Shown here piece after piece: positions 42,561 through 50,714 of a stretch of DNA of 64,000 nt. This stretch comes from CAYZXL01 sp964482435 (GTDB lineage: Bacteria; Auribacterota; JABMQX01). Location: contig CAYZXL010000019.1 in the NCBI GenBank assembly GCA_964482435.1, positions 7,249 through 71,248 on the forward strand, written 5' to 3'. How positions within the stretch are numbered: position 1 is the first letter of the stretch; every line of letters starts with the position of its first letter. The position numbers were made by a program, and so were the translations under genes. A model generated the notes under the pieces. The model was not told the origin of the DNA, ran no database searches, and was given only the letters and a program-made list of their open reading frames with translations.

Positions 42561-43634
42561 TTACGCCGATTCCAACTTCAGTTTCGCAATGACGGAGTCC
42601 GGGTCCTGGGCCTTGGTTAGCAAGTCGCCGTAGGTTATCAAGCCCTTTCTGTACAATTCCAGCAGAGAAGCATCCAGAGTCTTCATCCCGTACTTCGCCC
42701 CGGTCTGGATGTCAGAGGTGATTCGGTACGTTTTCGCCTCGCGGATCAGGTTCTGAATGGAAGGGGTGCAAACCATGATCTCGAAGGCCGCGATGCGCCC
42801 CTTTCCCGACGCTCTGACGAGAAGAACCTGGGAGATGACCGCCAGGATGGATGATGCAAGCTGCGTACGAATCTGCTCTTGCTGGTTGGTCGGAAAAGCA
42901 TCAATGATGCGGTCAACCGTCCTTGCAGAACCGGTCGTGTGCAGGGTTGCGAACACGATGTGTCCGGTTTCAGCAGCGGTGATGGCGGCTTCCATTGTCT
43001 CCAGGTCTCTCATTTCTCCGACAAGCATCACGTCGGGGTCCTGCCGCAAACCGCGTTTGAGGGCTTCCGCAAAGGACGGGACGTCCACCCCGAGTTCTCT
43101 CTGGGTGACGATGCTTTTCTTGTGGTCGTGGTAGTACTCTATGGGGTCTTCGATGGTGATGATGTGGCAATCGCGCTCCGTGTTGATGATGTCAATCATG
43201 GTTGCGAGAGTAGTGGTTTTTCCGCAGCCCGTCGGGCCCACGACGAGGATCAATCCTCGCGGCCGGAAAAGAAGGTCTTTCATACCCGGCGGAAGGCCAA
43301 TCTCCTCGAAGGACATCAGCTTCGACGGAATAAGTCGCAGGGCAACCCCAAATCGTCCCTTTTCCTTGAAAACGCTCACTCGGAACCGACCCATATCTCC
43401 GAAGGCGAACCCGAAGTCCGTGCCTCCATGCTCCCTGACTCTCTGGATATGTTCCTCCGATGTGATACTTCGCATCAGCCGCTCGGTATCCTCGGGGGCG
43501 AGGGGGTCCGTCTCCAGGGGGCGAAGCCGCCCGTCTATTCTCAGACACGGAGGCTTCCCGACGGCGATGTGCAGGTCCGAAGCGTTTTCCTCGACGACCA
43601 ACGTTAACAATTCGTCCATCTCAACCGTGGACAT
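42561..43634 (-). CDS. pilT: Pilus retraction ATPase PilT
   Basis: A 357-residue PilT. It powers pilus retraction and twitching. The N-terminal MDELLTLVVEENASDLHIAV (SDLH motif) is typical of PilT, Walker A is GPTGCGKTTTLATMID, the Asp box ITIEDPIEYYHDHK and Walker B DVMLVGEMRDLETM are intact, and the AIRNLIRE-like segment is IQNLIREAKTYRI. The length is normal. ATG at 43634 follows AAAGGAG. It sits between two PilB-type genes with 13 and 42 bases of spacing, so all three are probably one transcript. Confidence 0.95.
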   Translation of the reverse strand: MSTVEMDELLTLVVEENASDLHIAVGKPPCLRIDGRLRPLETDPLAPEDTERLMRSITSEEHIQRVREHGGTDFGFAFGDMGRFRVSVFKEKGRFGVALRLIPSKLMSFEEIGLPPGMKDLLFRPRGLILVVGPTGCGKTTTLATMIDIINTERDCHIITIEDPIEYYHDHKKSIVTQRELGVDVPSFAEALKRGLRQDPDVMLVGEMRDLETMEAAITAAETGHIVFATLHTTGSARTVDRIIDAFPTNQQEQIRTQLASSILAVISQVLLVRASGKGRIAAFEIMVCTPSIQNLIREAKTYRITSDIQTGAKYGMKTLDASLLELYRKGLITYGDLLTKAQDPDSVIAKLKLESA

Positions 43635-43676
43635 TTCGTCTCCTTTGTTTCCTGGGATCCCCCGTTCTCTCCGCTT

Positions 43677-45398
43677 TTAATCCACGTCTTTTACGGTGGT
43701 CTCCATGACCTCCGGGAAGGTGGTTGTTCCCGCGAGCACTTTCAACATTCCGTCCTCCCGGAGTGTTCTCATTCCGTACTGACGAGCCACCTTGCGAATT
43801 TCAGTCGCCGGCACGCGCTGGTAAATGAGCTTCTGGATGTCGTCGTTAACGGTCATCAGCTCAAAGATGCCGATTCTTCCCCGGAAACCTGTATTGTTGC
43901 ACGCTCGACACCCGGCGCCTTTGCGGAGGTTCGCCTTCGCAACGTCCGCTCGCGTCATCCCCATCGCTTCCAGTTCGTAGTTAGGCGGATCATACGGCTG
44001 AGCGCATTCGGGACAGATTTTCCGCACCAATCTCTGCGCCATGACGGACTGAAGCGCCGACGCCACAAGGAAGGGCTTGACCCCAATATCAATAAGACGC
44101 GGTATGGCGCTGGGCGCGTCGTTGGTGTGCAGTGTGCTGAAAACCAGGTGGCCGGTGAGGGCTGCGTTCACGGCAATCTCCGCAGTCTCGAGGTCACGAA
44201 TCTCACCAATCATGATTACGTTCGGCGCCTGACGCAGGATGGACCGAAGGGCTGCCGCGAATGTCAAGCCGATGTCGTCGTTGACCTGAACCTGGTTGAT
44301 ACCCGAAAGCATGTACTCGATGGGCTCTTCAACGGTGATGATTTTCCTGTCCGGGCGGTTGATGTAATTGAGGCATGCATAAAGCGTTGTAGTCTTGCCA
44401 CTGCCGGTTGGTCCTGTGATCAGCAAAACGCCGTGGGGGAGCTGAATGAGGCGCTCGTAGCTCTTCTGGTCGTCGCTGCTGAAGCCAAGCTCCGCAAGGC
44501 CCAGGAGGAGTCCTTCCTTGTCGAGGATTCTCATCACGACACTCTCGCCGTGGCTGCCGGGAAGGGCAGAGACCCGAAGGTCAATCTCACGGCCGAGAAC
44601 CTTGATCAGGATTCGCCCGTCCTGCGGAAGCCTTTTTTCGGCGATGTCCATTCCTGCCATAATCTTCACACGAGACAGGACAGAGCCCTGGAGCTTGCGC
44701 GGCGGCCCTTCCACCTCGTGGCAATAACCATCAATCCGATACCGTACGCGGAACTTCCGCCCCAGCGGCTCAAGGTGAATGTCGCTCGCCCGGTTGCGAA
44801 ATGCTTCCATGATAAGCAAGCTCACCAGCTTGATTACTGGCGCTTCTTCGGCGTCCGCTTCCTGCTCCTGCTCCTCGGCAGTCACAGTCTTCCCGTCCTC
44901 GCGGATGAACTTGATGTCCCCGGATGAAATCTCCTCAAGCATCTTGGCTACCGCCTCTTCCTCTGCCCCGTAATGCCTTTCGATGGATTTCTGGATGTCG
45001 TCTGCGTCGGCTATGACCGGCTCGATGTTCAGCTTGAGCAGAAGCCGAAGGCTGTCAATGGAGTTGAGGTTAAGGGGGTCGGCTATGGCAACGACGAGCG
45101 TCTCGTCTTTCTTCTCGAGTGGAACAACCTTGTACCTCCTCGCCACGCTGTGAGGAATTAGCGACAGAACGTCTTTCCCGATGTCCACCGTCGCAAGGTC
45201 AATCGCACGCAGCCCAAAATGATCCGCCAGGACCTCCGAAATCCGGTTCCTGTCGGCGAAGCCGAGCTCTTTGACGGCGGTGGTCACGGCGACCCTTCTC
45301 TGGGCGGCAACCTCCTGTGCGGTCCTCGCCTGGTCCTCCGTGATTAACCCGGCATTGGTCATGATTTCTGCCAGGTAGCTTCCGTCCGTGCCAACCAT
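43677..45398 (-). CDS. pilB: Type IV pilus assembly/type II secretion ATPase, PilB/GspE family (copy 1)
   Basis: A 573-residue PilB/GspE motor, first gene of the pilB-pilT-pilB set. The ATPase core is complete: Walker A GPTGSGKTTTLYACLN, Asp box EEPIEYMLSGINQVQVNDDI, Walker B NVIMIGEIRDLETAE, His box HTNDAPSAIPRL. The zinc finger is CPEC and CRAC. Its N-terminal MshEN-like part (YLAEIMTNAGLITEDQARTA) has lost several positions kept in copy 2, such as the LG pairs. The two copies may therefore respond differently to cyclic di-GMP, or serve different systems such as extension versus secretion. Confidence 0.9.
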   Translation of the reverse strand: MVGTDGSYLAEIMTNAGLITEDQARTAQEVAAQRRVAVTTAVKELGFADRNRISEVLADHFGLRAIDLATVDIGKDVLSLIPHSVARRYKVVPLEKKDETLVVAIADPLNLNSIDSLRLLLKLNIEPVIADADDIQKSIERHYGAEEEAVAKMLEEISSGDIKFIREDGKTVTAEEQEQEADAEEAPVIKLVSLLIMEAFRNRASDIHLEPLGRKFRVRYRIDGYCHEVEGPPRKLQGSVLSRVKIMAGMDIAEKRLPQDGRILIKVLGREIDLRVSALPGSHGESVVMRILDKEGLLLGLAELGFSSDDQKSYERLIQLPHGVLLITGPTGSGKTTTLYACLNYINRPDRKIITVEEPIEYMLSGINQVQVNDDIGLTFAAALRSILRQAPNVIMIGEIRDLETAEIAVNAALTGHLVFSTLHTNDAPSAIPRLIDIGVKPFLVASALQSVMAQRLVRKICPECAQPYDPPNYELEAMGMTRADVAKANLRKGAGCRACNNTGFRGRIGIFELMTVNDDIQKLIYQRVPATEIRKVARQYGMRTLREDGMLKVLAGTTTFPEVMETTVKDVD

Positions 45399-45454
45399 GA
45401 TTTGCCTCTCGTGAGTTCTACATCCAGTCTGTGGCTCGGCAAAGTCTGAGAATT

Positions 45455-45483
45455 AACGTATTGCCCCTTCGGTTCCCTGTCAA
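45455..45483 (-). promoter_or_regulatory. Candidate sigma-70 promoter of the pilB-pilT-pilB genes
   Basis: The minus strand has a perfect TTGACA (complement of 45478-45483), 17 bases of spacer, then TACGTT (complement of 45455-45460), a weak -10. It lies about 57 bases before the first pilB. Confidence 0.35.
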
Positions 45484-45922
45484 TACCTTTTTTGTTCCTT
45501 GAAAATAGACCTCGCCCCCGCTTTCCCCTACCCCCATAAATATATCACGCCACCGGGAAAGCGTCAAGACACTTGCGCCCTTTGGCTGTGGCTTCGTTTC
45601 AGCAGCACGTCGTCTGGTGCCGTCTTCCGCCTATGGGCGCCACACAGGCACCAAATACCCGCCGTGGCCTGCGGCTGCCGGCTTTAGCTGGCGTCTCCCC
45701 AGACACGGGCTTTAGCCCGTGGTGACGGTCAGAACGTGAGGCTTCTCTCAGCCGGCTTTAGCCGGGCCTCACGGACAAAGGCTTCAGCCGAAACCCGCCA
45801 CCAAGATGGAGCCGCATCCGCCACTTGGCGTTTTCAAAGCAATAACCGTGCCCGATTCACGTTTCCCCGCTCTGTTCTCCCTCCCTTTCCGAAACGCTTC
45901 CGACACGCCAGAGTGTTCCCGC
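45484..45922. other. Intergenic region with GGCTTTAGCC palindromes
   Basis: The gap between the pilus genes and the DUF3108 gene holds the repeat cluster at 45677-45790. Nothing else in it looks like a gene. Confidence 0.5.
45677..45790. repeat. Cluster of palindromic GGCTTTAGCC-type units
   Basis: Four short units share the core GGCTTTAGCC: GCCGGCTTTAGCTGGC (45677-45692), ACGGGCTTTAGCCCGT (45705-45720, a near-perfect palindrome), GCCGGCTTTAGCCGGGC (45751-45767) and GGCTTCAGCC (about 45781-45790). The third is itself flanked by GTGAGGC and GCCTCAC, making a longer hairpin. Confidence 0.7.
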
Positions 45923-46822
45923 TCAGCCGGCCTCCCCGGCGGATGCCCGTTTTTCTCCTTCCACTATGTTCCCATATGTGCTCTCCACCCCGACGAGCGC
46001 AAAGGTCAGGTAGCCGAAAGTGAGCTTTGTTTTGAGGAGGACTATGAGCTTCCGGTCGTCCGCGGTTATCCAGAGCCGCCCCTTTCCTTTGCTGAGAGTT
46101 CCGGCGTCGAAATTCACGTCCGAGACGAGGAGAAACGTGTCGTAACTCCCACCGCGGTAAATAGTTCGGTTAACACGCTCCTCCACCTCCACCGCCACGT
46201 CCATGATTTCTTCGTCCGCCATCGCTTTCAGGCTGAATTTCTCCCCCACGCGGTAGGAAAGAAACCGGCAGAAATAGAACACCGAAAGGCTGTCCTGGCA
46301 CTTCTCCGGCAGCTCGTAGTCCTTCGTGTAGCCGCTTCGTTTGGAACAATAATGTCCGAGGTGGTTCTCCTGATCGAGAATCGTCTCTTCGTCGTGCTTG
46401 TAGTCGCCTTCCCGCAAGGACTTAGCGAATTTCCAGGGAATGAACTCCTGCACATCTATGAACGTCTCAACCCGGTCGTCAACGGAGAAGATTTTTGAAA
46501 ATGCGGGTGAGGTCTTGCCAGTGAAAACAATATGATAGGTCTGCCGCCCGCAGACTTCCTCGATGCCCTGGACCGAAAGCACCGCCGTCCCCGCATGAAT
46601 TAGCCCGTAATACACATCGTACGTCAGCCTCTCCCCCACGCTAAAAGGGATGGAAGCACCGAGAGTCTCGGGTTCCGGAACCGGCGGCGGGAGCACCGGC
46701 AACCTCGCCCTCGAAACGCACCCGCCCGAGGCTAAGGCGATCACGAGGCACGTGCTTAACTGCCAGACGGTCGTCCAGTTCCAGTTGGGGATACGCTTCT
46801 TTTGAGAGCCTTCCAAGACCAC
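45923..46822 (-). CDS. DUF3108 lipoprotein
   Basis: A 299-residue protein. A signal peptide with a lipobox (VIALASGGC) is followed by a proline-rich spacer and a DUF3108 beta-barrel-like domain (IPFSVGERLTYDVYYGLIHA, TAVLSVQGI, FSVDDRVETFIDVQEFIPWK). DUF3108 proteins are periplasmic and of unknown function, with a lipid-binding-like shape. The GTG at 46822, with GAGGAGGGG before it, gives a normal signal peptide. The same frame opens at 46948 overlapping the upstream stop (ATGA), but that would place 42 extra residues before the signal. Confidence 0.75.
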   Translation of the reverse strand: MVLEGSQKKRIPNWNWTTVWQLSTCLVIALASGGCVSRARLPVLPPPVPEPETLGASIPFSVGERLTYDVYYGLIHAGTAVLSVQGIEEVCGRQTYHIVFTGKTSPAFSKIFSVDDRVETFIDVQEFIPWKFAKSLREGDYKHDEETILDQENHLGHYCSKRSGYTKDYELPEKCQDSLSVFYFCRFLSYRVGEKFSLKAMADEEIMDVAVEVEERVNRTIYRGGSYDTFLLVSDVNFDAGTLSKGKGRLWITADDRKLIVLLKTKLTFGYLTFALVGVESTYGNIVEGEKRASAGEAG

Positions 46823-46944
46823 GCCGTACCCCTCCTCGCCGAACCTCCGTTCCCCATTCGGCTTTCGGTCTTCTGGCTTCTCCGCGCGCGTCCTACGCGC
46901 AGAGGCCCGCCCCACTTCCCGCCGCAACCCGGTGAACGCTTCGC

Positions 46945-47718
46945 TCATTGGGATTCGGTCGGTTGCTCCGCCGCCGTCTCGCCCCGTTCGCCAAGAACCT
47001 CATCCTTCAGGCGCAGGATTTGCATTTTCCTCTCTTGCCGGACCTTCGGGATTACGTAGATTTCATCGAGTATGTCCTTGAGCGCGGCGAGTATGACGCG
47101 CAGATGCTTCGAAGCCCAGCCGTCATAGGCGTTTTCGTGGACGTTGTCACTCGTAACCCGCTGAATCGTAGTCAAGATATCGAAGAAGGACGGATCCACG
47201 TCCGGCTTCAGCGCTTTGAGTGATTTGATCCGCTCATCATAGCTCTGCCCGCTGGCCCCCTCATGGACAGCGAGTTCGTATACGACTTTGCGAGCGCAGG
47301 CCGAGGCACCGGTAAGGAAATTGGATTTCAGGCAGCCTTCTGCTTCAGTGAAGATCTCGCGGAGCTTCCTCGGGATGCGGTCGTCGAGAGCGAAGAAGGA
47401 GGTCGGCACCGAATAGAAGAACAGCTCGTCCAGTTCCTGTCCCTGGGGGCAGAACTTCGTGATCCCGACCAAGGTGCCGGTTGGGATTTCCTGATAGGAG
47501 AGGTGCATGGACGTTTTTTCGCACGATCTGCAGGCCACCGTATAGACATAGCACTGCTTGTCGTTGCTCCAGTCGAAGCGCCAGCGGAGCTTTAGCTGGT
47601 AGGAGACGTGCCGGCGTTTGCAAAACGGACAGTTGTACACGTGCTCATTGATAAAGTACTTCCTGTCGAGGTGCGACTGGTCAGCTGGCGTCTTGCTCGT
47701 GTTTTTGGTGGCCGCCAT
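46945..47718 (-). CDS. Zinc-ribbon protein with DUF4145-like C-terminal domain
   Basis: A 257-residue cytoplasmic protein. A zinc ribbon near the N-terminus (YNCPFCKRRH and VACRSCEKT) precedes a helical domain, AEGCLKSNFLTGASACARKV followed by QRVTSDNVHENAYDGW and LKDILDEIYVIP, that resembles DUF4145. DUF4145 is common in restriction and other defence-related proteins and in small stand-alone proteins, but it has no agreed function. No restriction or defence genes are nearby. ATG at 47718 has GGAGGA upstream. Its stop overlaps the open frame of the DUF3108 gene, so they are probably co-transcribed. Confidence 0.6.
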   Translation of the reverse strand: MAATKNTSKTPADQSHLDRKYFINEHVYNCPFCKRRHVSYQLKLRWRFDWSNDKQCYVYTVACRSCEKTSMHLSYQEIPTGTLVGITKFCPQGQELDELFFYSVPTSFFALDDRIPRKLREIFTEAEGCLKSNFLTGASACARKVVYELAVHEGASGQSYDERIKSLKALKPDVDPSFFDILTTIQRVTSDNVHENAYDGWASKHLRVILAALKDILDEIYVIPKVRQERKMQILRLKDEVLGERGETAAEQPTESQ

Positions 47719-48278
47719 ATCCGTGTATCCTCCACAATATGCTCTTGCCGGGCAGCGCCCTGGCCTGGTTCCCTGGCTCCATAGAACACCGTCTGTTTCG
47801 GGTCGACGCTGGGGGCCACGCGCCGGCGGGCATGAGCCCAGGCCGAGAAAGTTGCCCCCCCGGCTCCGTCCGCTGCCAGCGCCCCTGCGCGCCGCCTGTT
47901 CAGACAGCAGGGCAACCTGCGCCTCCCGATAATATACCATTGGTGGGGCACCGGCTCAAGGGGCGTTCGAAGGCCGGTCTGGGTGTATTCGAGGGGTGAG
48001 CCTCGTGCGCATAACGCCGCCTCCCGGCGGCAGTCCTGAGGGCGTCCCGCCCTCACCTGTTTCACCCCCTGGGAGTCAAAGCGCGGGCAAGATGCCGGCG
48101 GTACAGGCAGTTCGGCTGCTGGCCTCGAGGCCCTCTCCCGGCAGGCCTCGCCGGGCCGACCCCTCGCAACTGAAACGCAGGCGCACGACCGCGCTTTGTT
48201 GACGCACCGTTCTTGAAAGGCTATGCTCAAGACTCGAAGACGGTCTGTGGGCTCCCTTCTGCAGCATGAGGTCACGGC
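47719..48278. other. Intergenic region between DUF4145 gene and URO-D gene
   Basis: A divergent gap of 560 bases. It holds the minus-strand promoter at 47931-47959. No other gene or repeat was recognised. Confidence 0.4.
47931..47959 (-). promoter_or_regulatory. Candidate sigma-70 promoter of the DUF4145-DUF3108 operon
   Basis: On the minus strand TTGAGC (complement of 47954-47959), a 17-base spacer and TATATT (complement of 47931-47936) match the sigma-70 pattern at 4/6 and 5/6. The leader would be about 205 bases. Confidence 0.45.
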
Positions 48279-49487
48279 ATGAATTCACGTGAAAGGATAA
48301 GGGCGGCGATAAACCATGAGGAGGTGGACCGAGTCGCGATAGATTTTGGGGCGATGCGGTCAACCGGAATCATGGCGCTGGCCTATAACAGGTTGAAAAG
48401 GCATCTCGGCATGGAGTATCTGCCGAAGACGAAGGTCTATGACGTCATGCAGCAGCTCGCGGAGCCGGACCTGGAGGTGGTGGACTATCTCGGCGGGGAC
48501 GTGGTGCAGGTTCACAGGCTGGCGCCGGCGTTCGGGCTGAAAATCAATCACTGGGGAGAGGGGATTCTTCCCGACGGCTCACGGTGCCTGTTCCCGGCTG
48601 GGTTTTGGCCTATCGTCCTGCCGGGCGGCGACAGGGTGATTACGGACGGCTTGCACGAAATAGCGCGGATGCCCGCGAATGGGGTCTTTTACGACCTGAG
48701 TTATCATCCCCTGAAGGACGCGCGGTTGACTTCCGATATTGACAAGATGATGTGGCCGGCGATTTCCCCGGAGGAGGACTCTTTTCTGAAGGAGCAGGCA
48801 GCGCGGCTTCGCGCGGAAACGGACAAGGCGATTTTAGGCGAGTTCGGGGGGAATATCTTAGAGAGCGGGCAGTCGCATTTCGGCTGGGGAGAATTCATGA
48901 CGAGGCTGTGCACCGACCGGAACTTGGTCGAGTATTATCTCGACGAGCTCGTCGAGGTTCACCTGGCAAATCTGGGGATTTATCTTGAAGCCATCGGCGA
49001 TACTATTGACATAATTCAGATGGGAGACGACCTCGGGACGCAGCATGGCCTCCAGATAAGTCCGGAGATGTATCGGCAAATCATCAAGCCGAGGCATCGG
49101 AAGCTCTACGAGTTCGTGCACAAGTACAGCGACGCAAAGGTTTTTCTGCATTCGTGCGGGAGCATCGTCGAGATTATTCCCGACCTGATCGAGATTGGCG
49201 TGGACATCCTCAATCCGGTGCAGACTACTGCGGCGGGAATGGACCCGGTGACGCTGAAGAAGAAGTTCGGGAAGGAGATTACTTTCTGGGGAGGCGGTTG
49301 CGATACGCAGCATGTGCTCCCCTTCGGGACAGTCGAGGATGTGAGACGCGACGTACAGGAGCGCCTGAAGATTTTCACCGATGGTTCCGGATACGTTTTC
49401 ACGCAGATTCACAACATTCTCGCGGAGGTGGAGCCGGAGAAGGTCGTGGCAATGTACCTCACGGCGAAGGAATACGCTCTCACGTAA
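48279..49487 (+). CDS. Uroporphyrinogen decarboxylase-fold methyltransferase-like protein
   Basis: A 402-residue member of the HemE/MtaA superfamily. N-terminal MNSRERIRAAINHEEVDRVA is typical. The zinc-site pattern of MtaA/MtbA-type corrinoid methyltransferases is visible: FLHSCGSI (His and Cys, about residue 289) and WGGGCDTQHVLPFGT (Cys, about residue 345). These enzymes move methyl groups from corrinoid proteins to thiols such as coenzyme M. True HemE is shorter and lacks these cysteines. No corrinoid protein or MtaB-like gene is nearby, so the substrate is unknown. PVC genomes carry many such paralogues. Confidence 0.85.
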   Translation: MNSRERIRAAINHEEVDRVAIDFGAMRSTGIMALAYNRLKRHLGMEYLPKTKVYDVMQQLAEPDLEVVDYLGGDVVQVHRLAPAFGLKINHWGEGILPDGSRCLFPAGFWPIVLPGGDRVITDGLHEIARMPANGVFYDLSYHPLKDARLTSDIDKMMWPAISPEEDSFLKEQAARLRAETDKAILGEFGGNILESGQSHFGWGEFMTRLCTDRNLVEYYLDELVEVHLANLGIYLEAIGDTIDIIQMGDDLGTQHGLQISPEMYRQIIKPRHRKLYEFVHKYSDAKVFLHSCGSIVEIIPDLIEIGVDILNPVQTTAAGMDPVTLKKKFGKEITFWGGGCDTQHVLPFGTVEDVRRDVQERLKIFTDGSGYVFTQIHNILAEVEPEKVVAMYLTAKEYALT

Positions 49488-49516
49488 CGGCGACTACTTC
49501 ACGCTCACAGGAAATT

Positions 49517-50635
49517 ATGCCCATAGAGATTAAGCCGGTCACGACCCGGAAGGACCTGAGGCGGTTTATTTATCTCCCGGCGCAAATTCATCGGAATCAC
49601 GACAAATGGCTTCCGCCGATCTACGCGGATCAGTGGCACTTCTTTGACCCGAAGAAGAGTCCGGCATTCTCGCATTGCGACACGACGCTCGTTGTGGCGT
49701 ACCGCGAGGGCGCGCCCGTCGGGCGAATCATGGGAATCATTAACAGACGGTACAACGAGCTTCAAAACGAGAACACGGCGCGCTTCGGGTACTTCGATTG
49801 CTTTGAAGACCGGGAGGTCGCGGATGCCCTGCTCGGCTATATCGAGGACTGGGCGAGAAACCATGGGATGAACAAGCTCGTCGGGCCCATGGGCTTCACC
49901 GACCAGGACCCCCTCGGTTTTCTCGTCGAGGGCTTCGAGGAAGAGCCGACGATTGTGTCAAACTACAACTTCCCATTCATCGTGCGGTTTCTCGAAGCGA
50001 GGGGCTACGAAAAGGAGGTGGATTACGTCGTCTATAAGGTGAATGTCCCTGAAGAGACGCCGGAAATCTACGACCGAATCGCCAAGCGGCTGTCAAAGCA
50101 GAGGGGGATTCTGCTTCGTGAGTTTACCAGGAAAAAAGAGGTGAAGCCTTACGCGCACGATGTTTTTCGCCTGGTGAACGAAACGTTTCACAATTTGTAT
50201 GGTTACGTCCCCCTCGACGAGAAAGAGATGGATACGCTTGTGAAACGGTATCTGCCAATGCTTGACCCTCGATTCGCCAAGCTCATCACGAAAGACGACC
50301 AGGTGATCGCCTTTGTCGTGGGCATTCCACACATGAACGAAGGAATCCGCAAATCGAAAGGACACCTCTTCCCGTTCGGGGTATTTCACATCATCCGCTC
50401 TGCACGAAAAGCCAAGCAGCTCGATTTGCTCCTTGGGGCAATAAAGCAGGAGTTTCGGGGGCTTGGACTGGACGTTCTGTTAGGGGCGGCGATGATGCGG
50501 TCAGCGAGGGCTGCCCGATTCGAGTGCATGGACAGCAGCCACGAGCTTGAGACGAATACCAGGATGCGCGCAGAAATGGAGCGCGTCGGCGGACAGGTCT
50601 ATAAGCGCTACCGCATTTTCCGGAAGGAGTTGTAA
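49517..50635 (+). CDS. GNAT-family N-acetyltransferase-like protein
   Basis: A 372-residue cytoplasmic protein in a long GNAT-like family. The N-terminal half has MPIEIKPVTTRKDLRRFIYL, VAYREGAPVGRIMGIINRRY and MGFTDQDPLGFLVEGFEE. The C-terminal half has a QEFRGLGLDVLLGAAMMRSA loop that looks like the acyl-CoA pyrophosphate-binding segment and then MDSSHELETNTRMRAEMERV. This C-terminal pattern recurs in bacterial proteins of about 370-400 residues annotated as GNAT. The acceptor is unknown. It lies 30 bases after the URO-D-fold gene, so they are probably co-transcribed. Confidence 0.8.
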   Translation: MPIEIKPVTTRKDLRRFIYLPAQIHRNHDKWLPPIYADQWHFFDPKKSPAFSHCDTTLVVAYREGAPVGRIMGIINRRYNELQNENTARFGYFDCFEDREVADALLGYIEDWARNHGMNKLVGPMGFTDQDPLGFLVEGFEEEPTIVSNYNFPFIVRFLEARGYEKEVDYVVYKVNVPEETPEIYDRIAKRLSKQRGILLREFTRKKEVKPYAHDVFRLVNETFHNLYGYVPLDEKEMDTLVKRYLPMLDPRFAKLITKDDQVIAFVVGIPHMNEGIRKSKGHLFPFGVFHIIRSARKAKQLDLLLGAIKQEFRGLGLDVLLGAAMMRSARAARFECMDSSHELETNTRMRAEMERVGGQVYKRYRIFRKEL

Positions 50636-50714
50636 GGTCGCCAGAGCGCCCTTCGGCGTTCGTTTCGTACCGCTCAAAGATTATTCACCTTGACCGCAAA
50701 AGGCAAAACACCCC

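Noticed and set aside
46823..46948. N-terminal extension of the DUF3108 protein (start at 46948)
   Set aside because: It would put 42 residues ahead of the lipoprotein signal, while a GTG at 46822 with a strong ribosome site gives a normal signal peptide.
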